Positions 1-12,364 are shown, counted from the stretch's first letter. The stretch: 64,000 nt of DNA from Elmis aenea (GCA_947652605.1 CANTFG010000129.1:310001-374000); one strand, 5' to 3'. Notes: generated by a model not told the origin, from the sequence alone. Made by a program: numbers and translations.

Positions 1-3000
1 TGAAGTTTCTTACAAACAGAATATTGGATCGTATCCTCAATTATTTTTTCGTTGTAAATAAGCATTGTAAACATATCCTGAAAATTTCAAGTCAATATCT
101 TAAGCGGTTGAAAAATTTTTCGGGAATATGTGTCTCTAAAGAAGGTTAATAATAAGGAAATTTTGCATTGTTGAGTTAATTGTTGAAGTTTCTTACAAAC
201 AGAATATTGGATCGTTTCCTAAAGTATTTTTTCATTGTAGATAACCATTATAAACATATCCTAAAACATTCAAGTCTATATCTTAAGCGGTTGAAAAAAT
301 ATTCGGGAATATGTGTCTCGAAAGGAGGTTAATAATAAGGAAATTTTGCATTGTTGAGTTAATTGTTGAAGTTTCTTACAAACAGAATATTGGATCGTAT
401 CCTCAATTATTTTTTCGTTGTAGATAAGCATTGTAAACATATCCTGAAAATTTCAAGTCAATATCTTAAGCGGTTGAAAAATTTTTCGTGAATATGTGTC
501 TTTAAAGGAGGTTAATAATAAGGAAATTTTGCTTTGTTGAGTTAATTGTTGAAGTTTCTTACAAACAGAATATTGGATCGTATCCTCAATTATTTTTTCG
601 TTGTAGATAAGCATTGTTAACATATCCTGAAAATTTCAAGTCAATATCTTAAGCGGTTGAAAAATTTTTCGGGAATATGTCTCTCTAAAGGAGGTTAATA
701 ATAAGGAAATTTTGCATTGTTGAGTTAATTGTTGAAGTTTCTTACAAACAGAATATTGGATCGTATCCTCAATTATTTTTTCGTTGTAGATAAGCATTGT
801 AAACATATCCTGAAAATTTCAAGTCAATATCTTAAGCGGTTGAAAAATTTTTCGGGAATATGTGTCTCTAAAGGAGGTTAATAATAAGGAAATTTTGCTT
901 TGTTGAGTTAATTGTTGAAGTTTCTTACAAACAGAATATTGGATCGTATCCTCAATTATTTTTTCGTTGTAGATAAGCATTGTAAACATATCCTGAAAAT
1001 TTCAAGTCAATATCTTAAGCGGTTGAAAAATTTTTCGTGAATATGTGTCTTTAAAGGAGGTTAATAATAAGGAAATTTTGCTTTGTTGAGTTAATTGTTG
1101 AAGTTTCTTACAAACAGAATATTGGATCGTATCCTCAATTATTTTTTCGTTGTAGATAAGCATTGTTAACATATCCTGAAAATTTCAAGTCAATATCTTA
1201 AGCGGTTGAAAAATTTTTCGGGAATATGTCTCTCTAAAGGAGGTTAATAATAAGGAAATTTTGCATTGTTGAGTTAATTGTTGAAGTTTCTTACAAACAG
1301 AATATTGGATCGTATCCTCAATTATTTTTTCGTTGTAGATAAGCATTGTAAACATATCCTGAAAATTTCAAGTCAATATCTTAAGCGGTTGAAAAATTTT
1401 TCGGGAATATGTGTCTCTAAAGGAGGTTAATAATAAGGAAATTTTGCTTTTTTGAGTTAATTGTTGAAGTTTCTTACAAACAGAATATTGGATCGTATCC
1501 TCAATTATTTTTTCGTTGTAGATAAGCATTGTAAACATATCCTGAAAATTTCAAGTCAATATCTTAAGCGGTTGAAAAATTTTTCGGGAATATGTGTCTC
1601 TAAAGGAGGTTAATAATAAGGAAATTTTGCTTTGTTGAGTTAATTGTTGAAGTTTCTTACAAACAGAATATTGGATCGTATCCTCAATTATTTTTTCGTT
1701 GTAGATAAGCATTGTAAACATATCCTGAAAATTTCAAGTCAATATCTTAAGCGGTTGAAAAATTTTTCGGGAATATGTGTCTCTAAAGGAGGTTAATAAT
1801 AAGGAAATTTTGCATTGTTGAGTTAATTGTTGAAGTTTCTTACAAACAGAATATTGGATCGTATCCTCAATTATTTTTTCGTTGTAGATAAGCATTGTAA
1901 ACATATCCTGAAAATTTCAAGTCAATATCTTAAGCGGTTGAAAAATTTTTCGGGAATATGTGTCTCTAAAGGAGGTTAATAATAAGGAAATTTTGCATTG
2001 TTGAGTTAATTGTTGAAGTTTCTTACAAACAGAATATTGGATCGTTTCCTAAAGTATTTTTTCATTGTAGATAACCATTATAAACATATCCTAAAACATT
2101 CAAGTCTATATCTTAAGCGGTTGAAAAAATATTCGGGAATATGTGTCTCGAAAGGAGGTTAATAATAAAAAAATTTTGCTTTGTTGAGTTAATTGTTAAA
2201 GTTTCTTACAAACAGAATATTGGATCGTTTCCTAAATTATTTTTTCGTTGTAGATAAGCATTGTTAACATATCCTGAAAATTTCAAGTCAATATCTTAAG
2301 CGGTTGAAAAATTTTTCGGGAATATGTGTCTCTAAAGGAGGTTAATAATAAGGAAATTTTGCATTGTTGAGTTAATTGTTGAAGTTTCTTACAAACAGAA
2401 TATTGGATCGTATCCTAAATTATTTTTTCGTTGTATATAAACATTATAAACATATCCTAAAACATTCAAGTCTATACCTTAAGCGGTTGAAAAATTAATC
2501 GGGAATATGTGTCTCGAAAGGTGGTTAATAATAAGGAAATTTTGCTTTGTCGAGTTAATTGTTGAAGTTTCTTACAAACAGAATATTGGATCGTATCCTA
2601 AATTATTTTTTCGTTGTAGATAAGCATTGTAAACATATCCTGAAAATTTCAAGTCAATATCTTAAGCGGTTGAAAATTTTTTCGGGAATATGTGTCTCTA
2701 AAGGAGGTTAATAATAAGGAAATTTTGCATTGTTGAGTTAATTGTTGAAGTTTCTTACAAACAGAATATTGGATCGTATCCTTAATTATTTTTTCGTTGT
2801 AGATAAGCATTGTAAACATATCCTAAAAATTTCAAGTCAATATCTTAAGCGGTTGAAAAATTTTTCGGGAATATGTGTCTGTAAAGGAGGTTAATAATAA
2901 GGAAATTTTACATTGTTGAGTTAATTGTTGAAGTTTCTTACAAACAGAATATTGGATCGTATCCCAAATTATTTTTTCGTTGCAGATAAACATTATAAAC

Positions 3001-6000
3001 ATATCCTAAAACATTCAAGTCTATACCTTAAGCGGTTGAAAAATTAATCGGGAATATGTGTCTCGAAAGGTGGTTAATAATAAGGAAATTTTGCTTTGTC
3101 GAGTTAATTGTTGAAGTTTCTTACAAACAGAATATTGGATCGTATCCTAAATTATTTTTTCGTTGTAGATAAGCATTGTAAACATATCCTGAAAATTTCA
3201 AGTCAATATCTTAAGCGGTTGAAAATTTTTTCGGGAATATGTGTCTCTAAAGGAGGTTAATAATAAGGAAATTTTGCATTGTTGAGTTAATTGTTGAAGT
3301 TTCTTACAAACAGAATATTGGATCGTATCCTCAATTATTTTTTCGTTGTAGATAAGCATTGTAAACATATCCTGAAAATTTCAAGTCAATATCTTAAGCG
3401 GTTGAAAAATTTTTCGGGAATATGTGTCTCTAAAGGAGGTTAATAATAAGGAAATTTTGCTTTGTTGAGTTAATTGTTGCAGTTTCTTACAAACAGAATA
3501 TTGGATCGTATCCTCAATTATTTTTTTGTTGTAGATAAGCATTGTAAACATATCCTGAAAATTTCAAGTCAATATCTTAAGCGGTTGAAAAATTTTTCGG
3601 GAATATGTGTCTCTAAAGGAGGTTAATAATAAGGAAATTTTGCTTTGTTAAGTTAATTGTTGAAGTTTCTTACAAACAGAATATTGGATCGTATCCTCAA
3701 TTATTTTTTCGTTGTAGATAAGCATTGTAAACATATCCTGAAAATTTCAAGTCAATATCTTAAGCGGTTGAAAAATTTTTCGGGAATATGTGTCTCTAAA
3801 GGAGGTTAATAATAAGGAAATTTTGCTTTGTTGAGTTAATTGTTGAAGTTTCTTACAAACAGAATATTGGATCGTATCCTCAATTATTTTTTCGTTGTAG
3901 ATAAGCATTGTAAACATATCCTGAAAATTTCAAGTCAATATCTTAAGCGGTTGAAAAATTTTTCGGGAATATGTGTCTCTAAAGGAGGTTAATAATAAGG
4001 AAATTTTGCATTGTTGAGTTAATTGTTGAAGTTTCTTACAAACAGAATATTGGATCGTATCCTCAATTATTTTTTCGTTGTAGATAAGCATTGTAAACAT
4101 ATCCTAAAAATTTCAAGTCAATATCTTAAGCGGTTGAAAATTTTTTCGGGAATATGTGTCTCTAAAGGAGGTTAATAATAAGGAAATTTTGCTTTGTTGA
4201 GTTAATTGTTGAAGTTTCTTACAAACAGAATATTGGATCGTATCCTCAATTATTTTTTCGTTGTAGATAAGCATTGTAAACATATCCTGAAAATTTCAAG
4301 TCAATATCTTAAGCGGTTGAAAAATTTTTCGGGAATATGTGTCTCTAAAGGAGGTTAATAATAAGGAAATTTTGCATTGTTGAGTTAATTGTTGAAGTTT
4401 CTTACAAACAGAATATTGGATCGTATCCTCAATTATTTTTTCGTTGTAAATAAGCATTGTAAACATATCCTGAAAATTTCAAGTCAATATCTTAAGCGGT
4501 TGAAAAATTTTTCGGGAATATGTGTCTCTAAAGGAGGTTAATAATAAGGAAATTTTGCATTGTTGAGTTAATTGTTGAAGTTTCTTACAAACAGAATATT
4601 GGATCGTTTCCTAAAGTATTTTTTCATTGTAGATAACCATTATAAACATATCCTAAAACATTCAAGTCTATATCTTAAGCGGTTGAAAAAATATTCGGGA
4701 ATATGTGTCTCGAAAGGAGGTTAATAATAAGGAAATTTTGCATTGTTGAGTTAATTGTTGAAGTTTCTTACAAACAGAATATTGGATCGTATCCTCAATT
4801 ATTTTTTCGTTGTAGATAAGCATTGTAAACATATCCTGAAAATTTCAAGTCAATATCTTAAGCGGTTGAAAAATTTTTCGTGAATATGTGTCTTTAAAGG
4901 AGGTTAATAATAAGGAAATTTTGCTTTGTTGAGTTAATTGTTGAAGTTTCTTACAAACAGAATATTGGATCGTATCCTCAATTATTTTTTCGTTGTAGAT
5001 AAGCATTGTTAACATATCCTGAAAATTTCAAGTCAATATCTTAAGCGGTTGAAAAATTTTTCGGGAATATGTCTCTCTAAAGGAGGTTAATAATAAGGAA
5101 ATTTTGCATTGTTGAGTTAATTGTTGAAGTTTCTTACAAACAGAATATTGGATCGTATCCTCAATTATTTTTTCGTTGTAGATAAGCATTGTAAACATAT
5201 CCTGAAAATTTCAAGTCAATATCTTAAGCGGTTGAAAAATTTTTCGGGAATATGTGTCTCTAAAGGAGGTTAATAATAAGGAAATTTTGCTTTTTTGAGT
5301 TAATTGTTGAAGTTTCTTACAAACAGAATATTGGATCGTATCCTCAATTATTTTTTCGTTGTAGATAAGCATTGTAAACATATCCTGAAAATTTCAAGTC
5401 AATATCTTAAGCGGTTGAAAATTTTTTCGGGAATATGTGTCTCTAAAGGAGGTTAATAATAAGGAAATTTTGCTTTGTTGAGTTAATTGTTGAAGTTTCT
5501 TACAAACAGAATATTGGATCGTATCCTCAATTATTTTTTCGTTGTAGATAAGCATTGTAAACATATCCTGAAAATTTCAAGTCAATATCTTAAGCGGTTG
5601 AAAAATTTTTCGGGAATATGTGTCTCTAAAGGAGGTTAATAATAAGGAAATTTTGCATTGTTGAGTTAATTGTTGAAGTTTCTTACAAACAGAATATTGG
5701 ATCGTATCCTCAATTATTTTTTCGTTGTAGATAAGCATTGTAAACATATCCTGAAAATTTCAAGTCAATATCTTAAGCGGTTGAAAAATTTTTCGGGAAT
5801 ATGTGTCTCTAAAGGAGGTTAATAATAAGGAAATTTTGCATTGTTGAGTTAATTGTTGAAGTTTCTTACAAACAGAATATTGGATCGTTTCCTAAAGTAT
5901 TTTTTCATTGTAGATAACCATTATAAACATATCCTAAAACATTCAAGTCTATATCTTAAGCGGTTGAAAAAATATTCGGGAATATGTGTCTCGAAAGGAG

Positions 6001-7429
6001 GTTAATAATAAAAAAATTTTGCTTTGTTGAGTTAATTGTTAAAGTTTCTTACAAACAGAATATTGGATCGTTTCCTAAATTATTTTTTCGTTGTAGATAA
6101 GCATTGTTAACATATCCTGAAAATTTCAAGTCAATATCTTAAGCGGTTGAAAAATTTTTCGGGAATATGTGTCTTTAAAGGAGGTTAATAGTAAGGAAAT
6201 TTTGCATTGTTGAGTTAATTGTTGAAGTTTCTTACAAACAGAATATTGGATCGTATCCTAAATTATTTTTTCGTTGTATATAAACATTATAAACATATCC
6301 TAAAACATTCAAGTCTATATCTTAAGCGGTTGAAAAAATATTCGGGAATATGTGTCTCGAAAGGAGGTTAACAGTAAGGAAATTTTGCTTTGTTGAGTTA
6401 ATTGTTGCAGTTTCTTACAAACAGAATATTGGATCGTATCCTCAATTATTTTTTCGTTGTAGATAAGCATTGTAAACATATCCTGAAAATTTCAAGTCAA
6501 TATCTTAAGCGGTTGAAAATTTTTTCGGGAATATGTGTCTCTAAAGGAGGTTAATAATAAGGAAATTTTGCTTTGTTGAGTTAATTGTTGAAGTTTCTTA
6601 CAAACAGAATATTGGATCGTATCCTCAATTATTTTTTCGTTGTAGATAAGCATTGTGAACATATCCTAAAAATTTCAAGTCAATATCTTAAGTGGTTGAA
6701 AAATTTTTCGGGAATATGTGTCTCTAAAGGAGGTTAATAATAAGGAAATTTTGCTTTGTTGAGTTAATTGTTGAAGTTTCTTACAAACAGAATATTGGAT
6801 CGTATCCTCAATTATTTTTTCGTTGTAGATAAGCATTGTAAACATATCCTGAAAATTTCAAGTCAATATCTTAAGCGGTTGAAAAATTTTTCGGGAATAT
6901 GTGTCTCTAAAGGAGGTTAATAATAAGGAAATTTTGCTTTGTTGAGTTAATTGTTGAAGTTTCTTACAAACAGAATATTGGATCGTATCCTCAATTATTT
7001 TTTTGTTGTAGATAAGCATTGTAAACATATCCTGAAAATTTCAAGTCAATATCTTAAGCGGTTGAAAAATTTTTCGGGAATATGTGTCTCGAAAGGAGGT
7101 TAACAGTAAGGAAATTTTGCTTTGTTGAGTTAATTGTTGCAGTTTCTTACAAACAGAATATTGGATCGTATCCTCAATTATTTTGTCGTTGTAGATAAGC
7201 ATTGTAAACATATCCTGAAAATTTCAGGTCAATATCTTAAACCGTTGAAAAATTATTCGGGAATATGTGCCTCTAAAGGAGGTTAATAATAAGGAAATTT
7301 TGCTTTGTTGATTTAATTGTTAGTTTCTTACAAACAGAATATTGGATCGTTTCCTAAATTATTGTTTCGTTGTAGATAAGCATTATAAACATATCCTGAA
7401 AATTTCAAGTCAATATCTTAAACGGTTGG
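1..7429 (+). repeat. 183-bp satellite array, left copy
   Basis: Head-to-tail tandem array. The GAAGTTTCTTACAAACAG motif recurs at 2, 185, 368 and 551, giving a 183-bp period and about 40 copies. Two monomer subtypes alternate: a common form with CTGAAAATTTCAAGTC and GTAAAC, and a rarer form with CTAAAACATTCAAGTC and TATAAAC plus a CGAAAGG end. The array is open at the left window edge and degrades towards 7250-7429, as expected at an array border. It ends at AACGGTTGGA, the same point in the monomer at which the inverted right array begins. No coding potential; all frames are stopped in each monomer. Confidence 0.97.
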
Positions 7430-8144
7430 ACAATAGTTGTATATTTATTTCTAAACCCAAATTGATGAGAGGGAATTAGTTCTTTTTCTTCTATTATTGG
7501 TTTCATTCTTTTGAGCAACAGCTATTCGAACAGTTTCGATATAACAGGCAAGTAAAATGGTGAAAAGTTTTTAAATAGTAGAGTCCATTCAACGACCCAA
7601 ACCCTTTTATCCTCAATTCTATGTTTTTAATTTAATTATACATATTATGAAGTTGAGTATATTGCACTTCCATAATGCATCTATATTTATATGTAGCATA
7701 AAAAAAGTACGAATATTGTCGACATACGTTAAGAGATTGAAAGCAGCAAATAGAGTGAAAAAAACTTTCTTTTTGGCTCAATTGCCTGGTGATTTAAGTA
7801 ATCTGTGGACAGATTCATATTTAAAACGTTGTAATAATATTTACGCAAAATGCTTCAAGAAAGTAATGGCCATATTATTCAAAGCATTAACTATTTTTTA
7901 AATATTTCCTTGATAGAAATAGAAGATCAATAATCTTTCAAGTTCAACAGAAAATATGTGATAGGTAGATATACTTTCTTTGTTGTATTAAAGTAACCTA
8001 AATGTCATTAAAAATTTACAAAAAAGTTTTTTGGACAATTGTTGACATAATAAAATTCAATTTGTGCAGGTCATGGCCTCCTTAATACAAAATTAAATTT
8101 TGTTTCAAAAATTATATGAGGTTATAAAAATTAACCAAAATAGT
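7430..8144 (+). repeat. Array junction module, left copy
   Basis: Non-satellite sequence next to the array that reappears in inverted orientation at 34468-35185, almost unchanged. Homology stops around the motif CCAAAATAGT (about 8144 here, 34468 there). It holds a short Jockey-type RT fragment next to the satellite and an 84-codon open frame (7647-7901, plus strand) whose only visible difference from its twin is one I/L change near the end. The twin is part of the same duplication, so this is no independent evidence of coding, and I recognise no domain in it. Confidence 0.85.
7431..7573 (-). pseudogene. Jockey-type RT fragment beside satellite
   Basis: On the minus strand this reads as part of a non-LTR retrotransposon reverse transcriptase: LPVISKLFE, then LLLKRMKPIIEEKEL, then IPSHQFGFRNK. 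That is the conserved block before RT motif 2 in Jockey-clade elements. It carries an in-frame stop and runs straight into the satellite at 7430. The right copy (35036-35185) has the same fragment with a 3-bp difference (one extra isoleucine codon), and a related RT relic continues the same region at 44046. Confidence 0.7.
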
Positions 8145-8371
8145 GCAGTTGTATCCAAAATCGCTTCTATTTTCTAAAAATGTAAAAATTTACAGTGTGT
8201 TCCATTTAAAATAACAAAGTTGGGGTTATTTCCGGCGAAACCCGAAGTGAAACAATTTCTCGAGAGAGAATTCTTGAGAAGAAACACTAGTGATAATAAA
8301 CACAGCTTATTATGTTATTAGCATTAACTTCTTGAGTAATTGTAACATTCTAAATAGTCTGAATAACTCTT
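8145..8371. other. Spacer with possible decayed mariner end
   Basis: No gene seen. At about 8191 the sequence ACAGTGTGTTCCATTTAAAA resembles a decayed version of the CAGGGTGTTCC-type termini found elsewhere in the window. No matching right end is visible. Confidence 0.3.
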
Positions 8372-8494
8372 TTAACCCATTAAGGCCCACATTATTTTTT
8401 TTTGTTTTTTTTTTAAGATATTTTAGTAACTTACTTTTATGGTCTATATGAGCATATTACAATTAAAAAAAATTGTCAGTTATAATATATTAAG

Positions 8495-8674
8495 GGAACA
8501 TTATTTTGCCGGTAAAATTATTGACAAAAGTTTGTTACTTTGGTAACATCCTGAGACAAAAGACATGACAAAATCCTGAGCCGAAGGCGAGGGATTTTGT
8601 CATTCATTTTGTCGAGGGATGTTACCTATAAGTAACAAACTTGAGTTAAAATTTTTCCTGCAAAATAATGTTCC
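8495..8674. mobile_element. 180-bp hairpin MITE inside piggyBac A
   Basis: Near-complete inverted repeat: GGAACATTATTTTGC at the left is matched by GCAAAATAATGTTCC at the right. The arms continue through GTTTGTTACTT/AAGTAACAAAC and GACAAAATCC/GGATTTTGTC to a short GC-rich loop around GAGCCGAAGGCGAG. The whole segment could fold into one long hairpin. No coding frame. No clear target duplication, so the superfamily is unassigned. Confidence 0.75.
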
Positions 8675-9124
8675 GAAATATATTTGATTAGACTATTTCC
8701 CAAATAAGATACCAAAAATAATTACAATTTTCGTTTATTATTTGTTAACATTTTCGATAGCGTACCAACCTCTGTAGCGCATTTAAATCGTAACTCCTTT
8801 CCTTGCAAAAATTTTCAAATTGTTTCCATATTGACATTTTGGATGCAACAGTATTTTTGGGAGTTATATTTGCAACAGTTTTTTGTATTTCTTCTATGGA
8901 AGTTATTCCGAAACGGCTCATGTCAAATAATATATTTTACAACTGTCAAACATCTGTAAACAAACAACCAGGTTGCTAAGGATATAATTGACATGACAAC
9001 GGGATGTTTTCGCTATTTTGGAGGTGAAAAAATCCCTAGGGATTTTATCGCTTAAAAATGAACGTGATTGGTCAAAACATTAAGGCGTGACTATAATTTG
9101 ACAAAGTGATTGGTTTATATCAGT

Positions 9125-9985
9125 TTATATGACCATGAGGGGAATAGTCAGAATAATAGTTGCGGACATATAGGTCGTCCTCATATGAGGACGCTGGGCG
9201 TTTGAGTGTACTTGCGATAGCCGATAACGATGTATAACAAATATAACAACATTGAGCTTTAGAGAGTTCGCTGTTCCAGTAAGTGTTAGCTGCAGTGGTA
9301 ACTGGTAAGCAGTTAGGTCGACCATGTGCCAACCGTGCTCCATGTCCTTTTTTCAAATATGTCACAGCTACTCGTCTTCGAAAATCCTTGATGGATATTG
9401 AGATACTGCCGTGCACTAGTTTGTACAACAACAGCCATGCCTATCAAACGGGTGAACAAAGGCCAATACCATTTTTTTACCTCCGATAGCAATAGTATGT
9501 TTTTCTAATAGCCAGTCATGGTGATCCACCCCTCCCATGAATTTGTTGTAAGCTTGAATGGCCGCAGGCTGCTGAACGTTTATAGTTGTTTTTTGTTCGT
9601 GACTCTAACGCTGGACTTTCACCGTTGGCTTTACTTTATCAAAATTGGTTGCTAGTGTTACTGAATTGTTATCATTCCATCCTATTATTAGAATTTCATT
9701 TTTTTTATCGAATTGATAGTCTATAAATCCTCTAGCTTGTTTTTGCATTTCTTTAGGTGTTATAAGAGTACATTTTGCAAATCTATTATCCCTTATTGTT
9801 CCGCTGCGCAAATTTTTTTCTCCATTAGATATATTTAGATAGAGTTGGTCATCATCTATAATTCTATACCTTATTCGTCGGTTAGTTCATCTACTTCTGG
9901 CGGTAAAGCAACAAAGTCACATTCTATTTCTTCAGATAAGATATTCAAATGCTTCTTCGACAGTTTTAAATATATTTTTATTCAT
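9125..9985 (-). pseudogene. piggyBac transposase, internally deleted
   Basis: Minus-strand remnant starting at ATG 9985. The N-terminal piece reads KTVEEAFEYL then CDFVALPPEVDELTDE, the acidic N-terminus typical of piggyBac-derived (PGBD) transposases. It joins directly to the C-terminal half: RDNRFAKCTLITPKEMQK, QFDKKNEILIIGWNDNNS, VTLATNFDKVKPTVKVQR, then after frameshifts QAYNKFMGGVDHHDWLLEK and FRRRVAVTYLKKG. The middle, which should contain the first two catalytic aspartates, is missing, so no active enzyme can be made. The expected Cys-rich end is not recognisable; the frame runs into the CCTCATATGAGG motif instead. Confidence 0.88.
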
Positions 9986-10515
9986 ATTTTCTATGGGTTG
10001 AAAAGTACGATGCAAGATCAAAATATACATGTAAGCACTATAAGTCATTCAAATATTTTAGCACAAACATGTACACTGCAATAAAAGTGTCCTCAAAATA
10101 TAAAGCTCTAATTTAAAAAGATATCACAAACGCCCAGCGTCCTCATTTGAGGACAGGGAGATTAGAGGGTGTATAATTTAAAAACAATATGAACAGACTA
10201 TGCAAAATGTGTCTTAATATAATTTAGTATCGTTTTTGATGATAACTATAACAAAAATAGTCACTTAGTTGAAATTTTGAGACTCGAAAAAGAAAAACGT
10301 AACGAACGGTATCTGACTACTTAAAATCGGTCTGATTTGAACCAGTGCTGCTCAACAAGTATTCAAACTAAATGTATCTAATATGATTACCTGTCATCGT
10401 TGGTACTCCATTTAACGAATAAAATAAAAAGTAATAAAAATTACGAAGAAAAAAAAAGTTTTGGAGCAAATATACGCTTGTCCTCAAAAGAGGACGCTGG
10501 GCCTTAATGGGTTAA

Positions 10516-11039
10516 TTTGCTTAAAATAATTAAAACTCAACGTACAACTAAACTGTAAAAAATGCACTTAATTTGCTTTTTAAGCGGATACTTAAAGTTA
10601 TTTATTTATTAGTGAAAGTGTAAAGGTGATTTACATTTATTTAACGTTGATTGTCAGTTCCGATTTTTCTGCGAGTCGAATAATTTATCAGCGACACTTT
10701 TCCCACCAGTCTGTTTAGCTGAACATTTAAATAGCGCTATAGAAATTACATTACAAATCAAATTAAGTCGACATTGCAAAAAGCTGTAATTACAGGTATC
10801 GAAGAATGAAGAAGCAGTTCAAGCACCCTTTCAAATTAAATTAGTTTAGATGTTGTTTTGAAAGCACAAAAGCACGTTTTTATGCAAATTTCAATTTTCC
10901 CTGACTTAATAATGGAAATAATTTGACGCATTTATTATTCATTGTTTGCTCAGAACGTAGCAGTGTGCTTCAGGTCACTAACCAGTAGTTAAAATACAAT
11001 ACAGAATTAATCAATGCCACCAAATCCATCCGACGCTTA
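10516..11039. other. Spacer, nothing recognised
   Basis: AT-rich sequence between piggyBac A and mariner M1. I see no reading frame longer than chance, no terminal repeat and no match to other repeats in the window. Confidence 0.5.
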
Positions 11040-11041
11040 TA

Positions 11042-12364
11042 CAGGGTGGGGTAGAATGACCTCCTCGATTTGTGAGGGGCGTGGTTAGAAGCGGAGTGGG
11101 GGTACAGCAATGACGAGTGCACGAAATGACAGCTGTCATCTTGCCATTTGCGGCTCACATCATGGCTTGGTCGGGAATACATCGCGCTTTTGTTGTCGAA
11201 GAATTTATTCAAAACGGCGGTTCGCCGATATTGACGCAGCGTGCTTTTCGCATTCGTTTCGCTCTCGGACGACATGATCCCGTTCCCGATAAAAAAAACA
11301 ATTCGTATTTGGGTGTCAAACTTCAGGCAAACAGGTTCAGCATTAAAACGACCATCTACTGGCCGTCCTTGGAGTGTAACAGGACCAGAAAATGTGGCTG
11401 CTGTGAGAGCTTCGATTGAACAATCTCCACAGCGTTCTGCACGGAAACATGCCGCTGCCCTACAGTTATCTAATCGAAGTCTTCGGATAATTTTGCACCG
11501 AGATCTTAATATGCACCCTTACAAAATTGCAATTGCACAAGAACTGAGTGAAAGAGATTGGGAAACCCGTACAACTATGTGTCGAGAACTTCGAAACCTG
11601 CCTCGCAGAAATGTTTTGCTCTTTACGGACGAAGCACACTTCCATCTTGCAGGTACGGTCAATAAACAAAATTTACGTTATTGGGCAGAAAATAACCCTC
11701 GAGAACTTCACCAACGACCACTCCACAGCCCTAAGGTTACAGTATGGTGTGCCGTTTTTGAGTTCGGTGTATTGGGTCCATATTTTTTTGAAGAAAACGG
11801 TGTTAGTGTAACAGTGACTTCTGATCGGTATTGTGCAATGCTCGAGAACTTTTTGCGTCCTAGATTGGGTGATCTTTTTAATGAACATGGACAGGGGAAT
11901 GTGTGGTTCCAACAAGACGGTGCGACAGCCCACACATCTCGCCGTTCACTCGGAATTCTAAGAGAAATGTTTCCTGGGCATGTTATCTCCTTGCGTGGTG
12001 ACATCGGGTGGCCCTCTCGTTCTCCCGATTTGACCCCGTGCAATTATTTTCTCTGGGGCTACCTGAAATTCAAGGTATACCAACATCGTCCTCAAACTTT
12101 GGAGGTCCTTAGGGAGATAATTACCCAAGAAGTTGCTGCTATTCCACTCGAAATGACCCGCAGGGTCCTGCAAAACTATCAGGAGAGACTAAATCAGTGT
12201 ATCGAAAATGGAGGTCAACACTTGAGTGATGTCATTTTTAAATAACGTTAATCTAAAACTGCATTATGTGTACTATTCAGAAATATATAAGTTTTTTTTT
12301 GTAGCTTTCTTGGTATGGTTTTTATTAGCTTACCAAATCGGGGAGGTCATTCCGCCCCACCCTG
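11042..12364 (+). mobile_element. DD41D mariner M1
   Basis: The element runs from CAGGGTGGGGTAGAATGACC (11042) to its imperfect complement GGTCATTCCGCCCCACCCTG (ending 12364). TA lies at 11040-11041 and 12365-12366, as for Tc1/mariner insertions. Terminal repeats are about 30 bp, much shorter than the roughly 500-bp arms of M2. The 1323-bp element carries one transposase gene in the plus orientation. Confidence 0.93.
11162..12245 (+). pseudogene. DD41D mariner transposase (M1), frameshifted
   Basis: Tc1/mariner DDE transposase of about 360 residues. The N-terminal part from ATG 11162 reads MAWSGIHRAFVVEEF, a helix-turn-helix region. A run of eight A at 11291-11298 shifts the frame by one, and the second frame is open to 12245. 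Catalytic block 1 is LLFTDEAHF (Asp codon 11628-11630) and block 2 is WFQQDGATAHT (Asp codon 11916-11918). Block 3 is RSPDLTPCNYFLWG, where the third acidic residue, Asp in the other copies here, is Asn (AAT, 12042-12044). Blocks 2 and 3 are separated by 41 residues, the DD41D (rosa) spacing. One extra base and one lost catalytic residue make it inactive, although the rest is unusually well preserved. Confidence 0.93.

Larger units (their letters stand above)
8376..10511 (-). mobile_element. piggyBac element A, non-autonomous
   Basis: The ends are CCCATTAAGGCCCA at 8376 and its complement TGGGCCTTAATGGG ending at 10511. Each is flanked by TTAA (8372-8375 and 10512-10515), the diagnostic piggyBac target duplication. 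The element is 2136 bp, carries an internally deleted transposase on the minus strand, and holds a 180-bp hairpin insertion near its left end. A palindromic motif CCTCATATGAGG followed by ACGCTGGGCGTTTG occurs near the transposase stop (9179), inverted at 10127-10154, and again in variant form beside the right terminus (10481-10504). These are probably subterminal transposase-binding repeats. Confidence 0.9.

Noticed and set aside
1..7429. Regular repeats as a CRISPR array
   Set aside because: The 183-bp units abut each other without variable spacers, and there are no cas genes. This is a eukaryotic satellite.
1..7429. AAAGGAGGTTAAT in every monomer as ribosome binding sites
   Set aside because: It resembles a bacterial Shine-Dalgarno, but the monomers have no open frame and the window is eukaryotic.
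7647..7901. 84-codon open frame present at both array borders as a conserved gene
   Set aside because: Both copies belong to one inverted duplication, so their similarity does not show selection. No domain or start context supports it.
11466..12173. Several minus-strand frames across mariner M1
   Set aside because: They are antisense to a clear transposase and show no motifs of their own.
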